This document shows, piece after piece, positions 23,728 to 31,990 of a stretch of 64,000 nucleotides of DNA. This DNA comes from Cololabis saira (Eukaryota > Chordata > Actinopteri > Beloniformes > Belonidae). A program made the position numbers and the translations under genes. The notes beneath the pieces were generated by a model, which did not search any database, was not told the origin of the DNA, and saw only the letters and a list, made by a program, of their open reading frames with translations. The first letter of the stretch is position 1. Every line of letters begins with the position of its first letter. Location: contig NC_084606.1 of the NCBI RefSeq assembly GCF_033807715.1, positions 40,234,922 to 40,298,921 on the forward strand. Reading direction: 5' to 3'.

Positions 23728-25457
23728 TGTCAGGGTTTGACACTTCCCCCAGTTTGACTTTCAGTTTCTGTCTTGCCCCGCCTGTGTCCCATCTGCCCTG
23801 ATTGTGTCTGCACCTGTGTCTCGTCATGTCTCGTTATCCCTTCAGTATATCTTGTCTTGTCATTCCTTGGTTCCCTGTCGGTCCGTACTGGTTCTTCCCT
23901 CCATGTGCTCCTGGTCCTTGATCCCTGTAAGTTTTGTGTTTTTTCGATCCTACTCTGCAGCACCTTGTTTTTGCCTTTTGTGGATTAAACCCTTTGTTTT
24001 TGAGAACTCCTGCCTCTGGCCTCCCTCTCTCTCCTGCACTTGGGTCCTTAGAAAACCACAACCTTAACAGAACGGGCCGACCGGGAGCCGGAACAGGAGC
24101 AGACAGGATGCGGGGAGCCGGAACAGGAGCAGACAGGATGCAGGGAGCCGGAACAGGAGCAGACAGGATGCGGGGAGCCGGCGTTGGGGGGCAGAGGATC
24201 CCCGGAGCTGCCCGAGTGGGGACCCGGGTCCGTGGTGCTGGCTGCGGGGGTACCCAGGTCCGAGGCGCTGGCTGCGGGGGAACCTGGGTCCGGGGTGCTG
24301 GCTGCGGGGGTACCCGGGTCCGAGGCGCTGGCTGCGGGGGTGCCCGGGTCCGGGGTGCTGGCTGCGGGGGTACCCGGGTCCGAGGCGCTGGCTGCGGGGG
24401 TACCCGGGTCCGGGGCGCTGGCTGCGGGGGTACCCAGGTCCGAGGCGCTGGCTGCGGGGGTACCCAGGTCCGGGGCGCTGGCAGCGGGGGTAACCGGGTC
24501 CAAGGCGCCGGCTGCGGGGGTACCCGGGTCCGGGGCGCTGGCCCCCCCTCAAGGGACAGATCCCAGATGTCCCCACAGTCCACATCCAGGGCGGGCTGGG
24601 GGGGAACACGGGTCCTCGGAGCTGGCTGAGGGGGGGCACGGGTCCTCGGAGCTGGCTGAGGGGGGGCACGGGTCCTCGGAGCTGGCTGAGGGGGGGCACG
24701 GGTCCTCGGAGCTGGCTGAGGGGGGGCACGGGTCCTCGGAGCTGGCTGAGGGGGGGCACGGGTCCTCGGAGCTGGCTGAGGGGGGGCACGGGTCCTCGGA
24801 GCTGGCTGAGGGGGGTCCGGAACCATCACCGGAGGAGGAACTCGAGCAGGAGCTGAGGCGTCCAGGACCACCGCTGGAGCCAGAACAGGGGGCGATGCGT
24901 CCAGGACCACCGCTGGAGCAGGGACAGGGGGCGATGCGTCCAGGACCACCGCTAGAGCAGGAACAGGGGGCGATGGCTGCATCAGGCTCCTGGGCCCACC
25001 CAGAGCCAGGCGTGTTCCCCAAAAGGGGTCCCAATACTCCCCCTCCTCGGCCCGGCGCAAAAACTCCCTTAACGAGAGGCGCTCTCCCGCTGGGTGCATT
25101 GTGGTCGGCCCGTTCTGTTAAGGTTGTGGTTTTCTAAGGACCCAAGTGCAGGAGAGAGAGGGAGGCCAGAGGCAGGAGTTCTCAAAAACAAAGGGTTTAA
25201 TCCACAAAAGGCAAAAACAAGGCGCTGCAGAGCAGGATCGAAAAAACACAAAACTTACAGGGATCAAGGACCAGGAGCACATGGAGGGAAGAACCAGTAC
25301 GGACCGACAGGGAACCAAGGAATGACAAGACAAGATATACTGAAGGGATAACGAGACATGACGAGACACAGGTGCAGACACAATCAGGGCAGATGGGACA
25401 CAGGCGGGGCAAGACAGAAACTGAAAATCAAACTGGGGGAAGTGTCAAACCCTGACA
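23728..25457 (-). mobile_element. Retroelement-like insertion with inverted 342-bp LTRs and 5-bp duplication
   Basis: A 355-bp sequence at 23728..24082 recurs as its near-exact reverse complement at 25103..25457. The outer 342 bases run TGTCAGGG ... CTTAACA, the TG...CA form of an LTR, with an ATTAAA signal near 23983. GTTAC flanks the whole insertion (23723..23727 and 25458..25462), as expected of integrase. On the minus strand the right LTR is followed by GAACGGGCCGACCACA and then an ATG at 25099. In ordinary LTR elements the LTRs are direct repeats; here they are inverted. A foldback DNA transposon with TGT...ACA ends is the alternative. Confidence 0.75.
24083..25099 (-). pseudogene. Proline-rich open frame over tandem repeats inside the inverted-LTR element
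   Basis: A minus-strand frame opens with ATG at 25099 and stays open through this interval and into the left LTR, 421 codons in all. Its first 35 or so codons are non-repetitive (MHPAGERLSLREFLRR ... EYWDPFWG) and sit where a gag-like start would be expected after an LTR. The rest is encoded by three tandem blocks: about three 39-bp units (24860..24990), 30-bp units at 24600..24815, and about ten 30-bp units at 24225..24540. All unit lengths are multiples of three, so the open frame is largely forced by repetition. I do not recognise the protein. A remnant gag start is an inference. Confidence 0.4.
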
Positions 25458-25854
25458 GTTACAGGCAGTTAAAAAGTAATAAATCATGTTACTGACGAGA
25501 TGCAGCAATTTTGTGAGGGCTGAAAGTCGTGCACAAATATGCATGAAGGGTGATAGCGAGGGCCAGAGTGCAGGACAGGACGAGATGGCGAGGCGAGGGG
25601 AACGTTAGTCAGTTTCCAATTCATTAGGCGCATATCAACGCGATTTTTATTCATCTTTACAGATCTTCTCAAAAACAGAGCCGGTGGGTTTGAAAAACGG
25701 TGGTTGAACCAATTTACCTGCTCAGGCAAACTGAGGAACTGTATCAAAATAAATACAAAAATACTTAATGCATTAATTGTTTTGTTTAAGGTGAAGACAC
25801 CTCTGCGCAGCAGACTGAAAGAGAGACATTTGGATGTCTGTTGTGAGGAGGCCA

Positions 25855-26012
25855 TGATGGACCGGACCAGACCAGGACCAGGACCGGTCACAGGACCAGG
25901 ACTAGGACCAGACCAGGACTATCCATGGACGAGACCAGGACCAGACCAGGACCGTCCATGGACCAGACCAGGACCAGGACCAGGACCAGACCAGACCAGG
26001 AGGCCTTGGACT
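25855..26012. repeat. GGACCA-rich short tandem repeat
   Basis: Irregular repeats of GGACCAGGACCAGACCAGGA with CCATGGAC interruptions. It is similar in composition to the large array at 45466..46953. Confidence 0.75.
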
Positions 26013-26345
26013 ACAAGGAGCATGAGGAGCTTCTACAGATGGAACAATAGGAGGCTGAAATGTTCTCTGTCTGGTTGCGAGAATTGTCAGTAAGGCTGCT
26101 TTCACACCTGTGGCCCATTTGTTTTGTTCCGATTCAGGGGCTAAACCGATACAGTTGTTCCGTTTCTCGTTTGTGGAGTTTGTGTTCACAAGGCAACCGT
26201 CTGTACCGTTTCAAAGCTGATAACAAATGCAATGCGCGAACCAGCTGCTCTCTGATTGGTCAAATGAACACTGAAGGAGTTTCCTCTTCCGCACCCCGGG
26301 ATAAACAACACGCCTCTTTCAGCGTAGACTGCCGCCGCCGGCTTT

Positions 26346-26456
26346 AGGCTGATTTATGGTTCCGCGTTACACCAACGCAGAGCCTACGGCGTAGGGTACG
26401 GCGTAGGGTACGGCGTAGGCTCTGCGTCGATTTAACGCAGAACCATAAATCAGGCT
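26346..26456. mobile_element. Palindromic Harbinger-like MITE
   Basis: It runs from AGGCTGATTTATGGTTCCGC to GCAGAACCATAAATCAGGCT. The centre has CTACGGCGTAGGGTACGGCG in partial duplication. This is the cleanest short copy of the family. Confidence 0.75.
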
Positions 26457-26684
26457 TTACCCATTAATTTATGTGCTACCGGCGCAGAGCGGCGGACGAG
26501 AGGACGCCTGCCGCAGCCGGGTTTGCGCTGCACAAACCCTGCCCGAATTGAAAATTTTTTAATTTCACCGTGGGACGACATCTCGGCACGTCCAATAGGA
26601 GAGAAGGTGGTGGAGGCTACACCGGCTCTTCTCCTTGCGCCGCGGTCGCACATACACATGAATGGAGTTGTGTTGGTTGCTGTG

Positions 26685-27373
26685 TAGGCCTGTGTTAAAA
26701 AGATCGATTCTCCGATTTTAAACCGATTCTCATATTAATTCCTAAAAATCGATTCATATGTCTAAAGATCGATTTTTTTTTTTTTTTTTTATCATTACAT
26801 TACAACTTTTGGTACTTTTTTGTTTATGCCCAAAAAAGGAATATTTTGTTGGACACGAGAATAACTGGTGCCATGTTTTTGCCTTTAAATATGTTTAAAG
26901 GTATGAAAACATTAAAGTTTTGAGTTATAATTGCATAAATTGTATATATTTCTTTGCTTTATATACTGTCTTGGGGTTACGTTTGCATAAATGTTAAAAA
27001 CCAAATTCTCATAAATGGGGAAAAAATAAAAAGCGATTTCTTTCGTCCTCTGTTTGCTGCCCTGGATCTGTTTGATAATTCTGACCCACACGATATTTCT
27101 GAATGCAGTTCTATCAGCATTCTGGGAGCTGATTGGTCCTTACAGCATCATTAGCTGCCAATACTTGCTGTTGAATCTCAATGTAATACTAGTATTAATA
27201 TGTTGCATAACTAGACAGTCATATAATTCATGCAACAGCTGAAAAAAAAGGTTTTATTAACAGTAACCCAAATCAATATCGGATCGAATCGAATCAAAGC
27301 ATGATAATCGATTCTGAATCTTAAGAATCGGAATCGAATCGATTCTTGATATTTGAATCGATCCCCAGCCCTA
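26685..27373 (+). mobile_element. hAT-like element with 8-bp duplication (7/8 match)
   Basis: The ends are TAGGCCTGTGTTAAAA and GAATCGATCCCCAGCCCTA. The flanks are TTGCTGTG (26677..26684) and TTACTGTG (27374..27381). This copy defines the family also found at 14066..16239, 19556..20251, 35627..36260 and 43278..43505. There is no transposase. Confidence 0.75.
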
Positions 27374-28235
27374 TTACTGTGTGGATTATGTTCTCACTAC
27401 AAATAAAAAAAAATGAACCGTTTCAGGTCTGGAATGGAATCGGGCCGAGATCACCTCTCCTAGGAGATCTCGGCTCGCTTGTTTTGTGCCGTTTCAGAGC
27501 GCGATTGCTGTGTTCACATGTACCAAAACGTTCCGATCTTTAGGGGGAAACGTTCCCTGTTCCGGAACAACTGCTCCAAACGGGACAGGTGTGAAAGCCC
27601 CCTAAATGTCTGAAACCCTACAAAAACTCAAAATCTTACCAAGACTACCTGTCTTATATCCAGTCAAAATGTTTTATTTCTAGTCCCCAAAAAATCATTA
27701 CATTTAAAATAAGACAGTCACCTAAAAAGTTACTTGTTCTAGGAGACCATTTTCACTAATTTCAGTGAAAATGTTCTCTTGTTCCATTGGCAGTTTTTTT
27801 TTTACTTTTTATTTTTGGTAAGATTGAGTTCTTATATTTGTATTTATATTTTTATGTTAATAAAATACTGCTTTAACATGATAATTGTCATATTTTTTAC
27901 ATATAATTTTCATATAATTTACGTTCTTTGTAAATTGATTTCTTGGGAAAAAGGGGCAGATTAAATAAGATTCTTCTTCTTTCTGCTCCCTTTCATTCAG
28001 AATTTAGGAACGTTTGTGTTTATATTAAATTGTCTGTTTTATTTTATCAATGAATGAAATAAAGAATAAATAAACACATTTTTAACCATATTAGAACTCC
28101 CAAAATACAAAATATCTTGCTTGTAGAAAGTGTTTTTGCTTGAGCCAGTTGAAGGCACGGTTTACCCGCACGCGTGTGACCAGGATGCTGCACCTCTGCC
28201 TCAATTAGAGCCAGGAAAAACCAGGAAACACCCTG

Positions 28236-28475
28236 CACAGACCACTGGTACCCCGGAGTTACCCTGGAGTTACCCCAGTTACCCCACAGACCAGCTCCAG
28301 TTACCCCACAGGTACCCCGGAGGTACCCTGGAGTTACCCCAGTTACCCCACAGACCAGCTCCAGTTACCCCACAGGTACCCCGGAGTTACCCCACAGGTA
28401 CCCCGCAGTTACCCCACAGACCAGCTCCAGTTACCCCACAGGTACCCCGGAGTTACCCCACAGACCAGCTCCAGT
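28236..28475. repeat. Minisatellite of GTTACCCCACAGGTACCCCGGA-type units in mllt3 intron 1
   Basis: Irregular units combine AGTTACCCCACAG, GTACCCCGGAG and ACCAGCTCCAGTTACCCC. The ACCAGCTCCAG part equals sequence from the start of mllt3 exon 2 (23170..23180, plus-strand reading), and the GTTACCCCACAG part equals the intron just upstream of that exon (23216..23283). The array thus appears built from the exon 2 boundary region. Confidence 0.75.
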
Positions 28476-28500
28476 TTCACTAGGGCGGCGTCCAGGTCCG
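28465..28500 (-). pseudogene. Partial copy of the mllt3 exon 2 start
   Basis: Read on the minus strand this segment encodes ALVKLELV, resembling AVQVKLELG at the start of mllt3 exon 2. By eye about 26 of 33 bases match 23169..23201. It borders the minisatellite at 28236..28475. It is too short and altered to act as an exon; a duplicated exon edge is the likely source. Confidence 0.5.
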
Positions 28501-28725
28501 GGGGGGACCTGGGGGGAGAACCTGGGGGGGGGAACCTGGGGGGGGGGGACCTGGGGGAGAACCTGGGGGAGAACCTGGGGGGGGGGACCTGGGGGAGAAC
28601 CTGGGGGGGGGGACCTGGGGGAGAACCTGGGGGGGGGGACCTGGGGGAGAACCTGGGGGGGGGGGGGGGGGGGGGACCTGGGGGGGAACCTGGGGGGGGA
28701 ACCTGAGGGGGAACCTGGGGGAGAA
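28497..28725. repeat. G-rich minisatellite (GGGGGACCTGGGGGAGAACCT)
   Basis: Units of ACCTGGGGG and GAACCTGGGG with G-runs of 5 to 20 on the plus strand. Many G-tracts in close order could form quadruplexes. It lies about 500 bp inside intron 1 from the mllt3 start exon, C-rich on the coding strand. Confidence 0.85.
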
Positions 28726-28782
28726 CTCGCTGGTTCCCTGGGAACTGTTCCCGGATCAACACTGTTACCCCGAGCAGGGGGA

Positions 28783-28850
28783 GAACCTGAGGGGGGAACA
28801 GTTCCCTGGGAACAGTTCCCAGGGAACAGTTCCCTGATCAACACCGCTAC
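28783..28850. repeat. Palindromic GGGAACAGTTCCC repeats
   Basis: Overlapping self-complementary units CAGTTCCCTGGGAACAG / GTTCCCAGGGAAC occur three to four times and can form a hairpin. A related CTGGGAACTGTTCCC lies at 28739. Confidence 0.65.
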
Positions 28851-29131
28851 CTTCCTGCCGGACTGATGATGGTGCACAGCCCTCCAGCCCTCCAGCCCTG
28901 CACCAACAGCCGACATTATTCACCAACAATTGTGCTGGTTTTTTGGTTTTTGTTGCTGTAGTTGTTGTTGGCAACGTGTGAATAACGAAGCTCCGAAGTG
29001 TGCGGGTGTTATTTCGTATTACACAACTAATTGAGCCGATTAAGGACACGTACGGGATCCCTCCATAACCCTCGAGAATCCCCGTTCCGAGAGAAAAGCA
29101 GCGACGACACCGCGGAGAGAGGAACCGCGGA

Positions 29132-29182
29132 TCCCCGGAGGATCCCCGGAGGATCCCCGGAGGATCCCCGGAGGATCCGGGC
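29132..29182. repeat. Short tandem GGATCCCCGGA repeat beside mllt3 exon 1
   Basis: About four 11-bp units GGAGGATCCCC in the first bases of mllt3 intron 1, within the CpG-rich promoter region. Confidence 0.8.
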
Positions 29183-29213
29183 CGGCCCCGGAGCTCCGGG
29201 GGGGAAAACTCAC

Positions 29214-29225
29214 CGAGCTGGACAT
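29214..29225 (-). CDS. mllt3: mllt3 (AF9) exon 1, coding part (first four codons)
   Basis: The minus-strand ATG at 29225 begins M-S-S-S and is followed directly by the donor GTGAGT. Joined in phase 0 to 23194 it gives [13 protein letters not shown], against [13 protein letters not shown] in human AF9, so position and phase of the junction are conserved. The surrounding 29030..29400 is rich in CpG, as expected of a housekeeping-type promoter. An upstream ATG at 29364 opens a different frame that runs past this start (139 bases away, not in frame) and might act as an upstream ORF if the transcript starts that far out. Confidence 0.9.
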
Positions 29226-29400
29226 CGTCGCGGCCCCGCGGGACTACTATCTCATGGAGAGGTGGCTTTGACCGGGATCTCGCCGCTGGCGGCCGACATG
29301 CTCTCTCCCGCACTGGAGGTTCACTGAACACTTTCAAAGATTCGCCGGCGGTCAACGCCGCCATAGACACCGAGGACACTTCCGGTAAGACTTTCAAAAT
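29226..29400 (-). promoter_or_regulatory. mllt3: Probable mllt3 5' UTR and CpG-rich promoter
   Basis: The region is GC- and CpG-rich against the AT-rich surroundings. On the coding strand, CCGGAAGTG at 29385..29377 is a good ETS-family site, a frequent element of CpG promoters. The transcription start cannot be fixed from sequence. The THAP-element nest begins about 60 bp further out. Confidence 0.5.
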
Positions 29401-29441
29401 AAAACCACCACACGACCCGCCGCACCAGCCTACGGTGGCAG

Positions 29442-29578
29442 TACAATACAATCAAGACAAAGTTCAAGTAAAACAAATTGCCATAAATTGGTTCACTTCA
29501 GTTCACTTTATCTTTTCAGTTCAATTTACTTCACTGAACTAATAACTCCAGTGAAGACTTCAGACTTCAGACTTTTAT
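29442..29578. repeat. 137-bp direct repeat, left copy
   Basis: TACAAT(A)CAATCAAGACAAAG ... CTTCAGACTTTTAT is repeated with few changes at 30633..30769. The right copy continues into TGTCAATATACAGGGCAC, so the sequence is probably the 3' edge of the retroelement to its right, read in reverse. Confidence 0.8.
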
Positions 29579-29717
29579 AGGGCTTGGTCGTTTTGACGTC
29601 ATCACCTGGCGGAGCCGCCCTGTTGGATGCTACATTAGTTGCTCCTCGGACCACTGCGCGCTGTGTACAGACGTGCTCCCTCTACTTGTAATCGTTACTT
29701 TCCATTATTCTGTAACC

Positions 29718-29860
29718 ATGGTAACCCGTTGCTGTGTTGTAGCTGCAGCAGCTCCACACATAACAGACGTGGGGAAAAGATCGCTAATGGTTTAACTTTT
29801 CACCGCTTTCCTGCTCGGAGGCAGAACCACGGAGGCCGAGTATCTGAGATAACAGAGTAA
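29718..29860 (+). pseudogene. Frameshifted THAP zinc-finger fragment
   Basis: From ATG 29718 the frame gives MVTRCCVV. A one-base loss near 29742 then shifts to the frame reading CSSSTHNRRGEKIANGLTFH and FPARRQNHG. Together these follow the start of THAP domains (MV-x-C-x-V-x-GCS ... FHRFP). The later zinc ligands are not seen. It is broken and partial, and belongs to the transposon remnant rather than to a host THAP gene, as far as one fragment allows. Confidence 0.6.
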
Positions 29861-30343
29861 AAGAGTGAAAGAGTCGTCGGCTTGCTTGGATCGCGGCTGT
29901 AACGACCAAACATAACCTTCCACAGTAAACCACAAACCAACACTCACACAGACCGGGGTCGGATCATTCACACGGGTTTTATTCCCCACTTCTCCAGCTA
30001 AACACAGTTTCTGGCCAGCTCTCCGCGGTGCGATTAACCCCAATCTTCAGATAAAACTAGTTGGTTGAGGAAAAGATATTAACTCTATTTGTAGCTGCAG
30101 AGGAAAAAAATAATCTCACGAGGAAAACAAAAATATTGCTCACGCCTCGGAGCCTCTTCAGCATAATATAGCAGTCAAAACAAGAAAAGAAAAGAGAAGT
30201 GAGTAATACAAAACATGTACTGTATGTTGAACTATTATACAAATTTATTGAAACACATGGAGAGTCAAACATTTACCAAAGCAGCTGCCAAACACTCCTA
30301 AACAAGGTAGCCGAAGACGCCGGTTGTGCAGAACTGCGGCAGT

Positions 30344-30400
30344 AAATCCCTGCTAAAGAGTGGAGCTCTGACGAGGAGCTCCACTCTTTAGTAGGGATTT
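30344..30400. repeat. 25-bp-stem inverted repeat (hairpin)
   Basis: The arms 30344..30368 and 30376..30400 are complementary with a single mismatch around a 7-base loop TGACGAG. The core is AAAGAGTGGAGCTC / GAGCTCCACTCTTT. It lies inside the THAP transposon remnant. Confidence 0.8.
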
Positions 30401-30632
30401 CATATGGATCCAAACCATTAATAATCATTATTTTCTCCATATTCCGGTCCTTGGCTTCCTTGTTTAAGGTATCCCGGTAAATTCCAGTTCCCTTCCAGCA
30501 GTTTAACATATTTTTTTTGCGTTCCGTCACTTGGTGCTACCACATTGCTACTACACTGTTGTTTCTTTACAATCACAAGGCTGCCAACATGGCTGCCGCG
30601 TCCCAGAATGCACCTTGGTGACCAAGCGCCTA

Positions 30633-30769
30633 TACAATGCAATCAAGACAAAGTTCAAGTAACACAAATTGCCATAAATTGGTTCACTTCAGTTCACTTT
30701 ATCTTTTCAGTTCAATTTACTTCAGTGGACTAATAACTCCAGTGAAGACTTCAGACTTCAGACTTTTAT
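30633..30769. repeat. 137-bp direct repeat, right copy
   Basis: Matches 29442..29578 along its full length with a handful of differences (for example TACAATGCAATC against TACAATACAATC). Confidence 0.8.
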
Positions 30770-31990
30770 TGTCAATATACAGGGCACAATGAAATTAAAG
30801 GCAGTACGGAGTGGTGTTTTCCTTCAAAGAAAATTACGTAAAAAAAGTAAAAAAAGTCGAATAAGTATAAATAAAATAGAATAGTACAGAAATTGAATAC
30901 ACCTTACGGTGATACTTGGACACGTCATCAGTGATTGACCCGGGGTCACAGGGTGTTTCGGGTCTTTAACAATCATATACCCTCACCCGGGCAACCCAGC
31001 CGGCCCGGGGGTGATCAATCCCCGGCTTGTGTACAAGTAGCGCACCACGGATCCCCCCTACGGATCCCCCCTACGGATCCCCCTACGGATCCCCCCTACG
31101 GATCCCCCCTACGGATCCCCCTACAGATCCCCCCTACGGATCCCCCCTACGGATCCCCCTACGGATCCCCCCTACGGATCCCCCCTACGGATCCCCCCTA
31201 CGGATCCCCCCTACGGATCCGCCCTACGGATCCCCCCTACGGAGCCCCCCCACAGATCCACCCTACGGATCCACCCTACGGATCCCCCCTACGGACCCCC
31301 CCTACGGATCCACCCTACGGATCCCCCCTACAGATCCACAGCCACCGCTAGGCCTTTTCTGCGGCCTGGAGGATGTTCTTGGTGGCTCTCCTCAACTGCG
31401 GTCCTCTAACTCCAAGGAGTTTGACCACTCTCTGGAGTGAATGTCTTGCCAAACCTCTGCACTCGATTTGGACTGGCTCGCAGCGGAGCGGGCTCTCCAG
31501 CCATCACTCCAGCTCTCCAGCCATCGCTCAGAGTATTTGGCCCTCTTGCGCTCATTGGCCTCATCAATCCGGTCCTCCCAGGGGGCCGTCAGTTCAAGCA
31601 GGACCACTTGCTTGGTGGACTCCGATGTTAATCCCATATCTGGGCGGAGTGGAGTGGCAGCTATGTTAGCTGGGAACTTTGCCTTCCCAGGCCAACTTGG
31701 AGCTGCCAGTCACGAGCGGTAGCGAGGAGTCCTCCTGCGGAGTTTGGCTGGTGTTTGGCCTTCTGCCCCGCTCTAACAAACGTGATCGACTGCTTCGGGG
31801 CGACCTGGGTCTTGCTGTTCGGTATCGCTGTGCAGATGGAATCCGCCAAGGATTTTAGAACCAGCGATACCACCCCTCTCCTAATGCCTTTGGGCAGCAG
31901 CTCAGTACAAAATAAAATAGAATAGACTCTGTAAAAAGAACGGTATATGTACAAAAATGTTAACTAATGGAGTTATTACTTCAGTGAAAG
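30770..31990 (-). pseudogene. Non-LTR retrotransposon 3' portion with endonuclease-like C-terminus (broken)
   Basis: Read on the minus strand, pieces spell GLLATARDWQLQVGLGRQ, then MGLTSESTKQVVLLELTAPWEDR and ANERKRAKY, then LRRATKNILQAAEKA and WLWI. This order is a familiar fish retroelement C-terminus in which PD/G-x-n-E-L-T-x-PWE suggests a restriction-like endonuclease fold; family naming (R2/R4-like) is from memory and uncertain. Frames change between 31661 and 31637, and a TAG interrupts before WLWI. The coding end runs into the GGATCC minisatellite at 31048..31338. A 3' end with AATAAAAGTC follows toward 30760. Confidence 0.5.
31048..31338. repeat. Minisatellite, 12/13-bp unit CGGATCCCCCCTA
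   Basis: About 22 units with CGGATCCCCCTA, CAGATCC and CGGATCCACCCTA variants. On the minus strand the unit encodes R-R-G-D-P, continuing the WLWI...RGDP end of the retroelement frame, so the array seems to have grown from that coding end. Confidence 0.9.

Larger units (their letters stand above)
26094..27602. mobile_element. Harbinger-like element, TAA duplication, hosting two nested insertions
   Basis: The ends are GGCTGCTTTCACACCTG and CAGGTGTGAAAGCCCCC, with TAA at 26091..26093 and 27603..27605. It contains the MITE at 26346..26456 and a hAT element at 26685..27373. The remaining own sequence is under 750 bp and non-coding. Confidence 0.7.
23195..29213 (-). other. mllt3: mllt3 intron 1
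   Basis: This 6,019-bp intron runs from donor TCG|GTGAGT at 29213 to acceptor CCCCGCAG|GGC at 23195. It is filled with repeats listed separately. 23290..23570 begins with GGGTTTTTCCTGCATACAAAATT, a common old fish DNA-transposon remnant. 23205..23283 holds several GTTACCCCACAG-type units related to the minisatellite at 28236. 27608..28140 contains low-grade interspersed repeat and AT-rich DNA without a gene. Confidence 0.85.
29579..30632. mobile_element. THAP-domain DNA transposon remnant between direct repeats
   Basis: The ends look inverted: ATAGGGCTTGGTC on the left and GACCAAGCGCCTAT on the right. Inside, 29718..29860 encodes a broken THAP zinc-finger start. Around 30595 CCAACATGGCTGCCGCGTCCC recalls the 5' regions of THAP-bearing genes or transposons. 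THAP proteins drive P-element-like and Kolobok-like transposons. Superfamily is not settled, because the flanking duplication is 137 bp rather than the usual few bases. Confidence 0.45.

Noticed and set aside
28409..29451. Proline-rich minus-strand frames near mllt3 exon 1
   Set aside because: They cross the exon 1 donor into G-rich intronic repeats. Only the four-codon start exon and a possible upstream ORF are supportable.
30935..31440. Pro/Asp-rich (PPTDPPYGS) frames
   Set aside because: Derived from the 12/13-bp GGATCC minisatellite.
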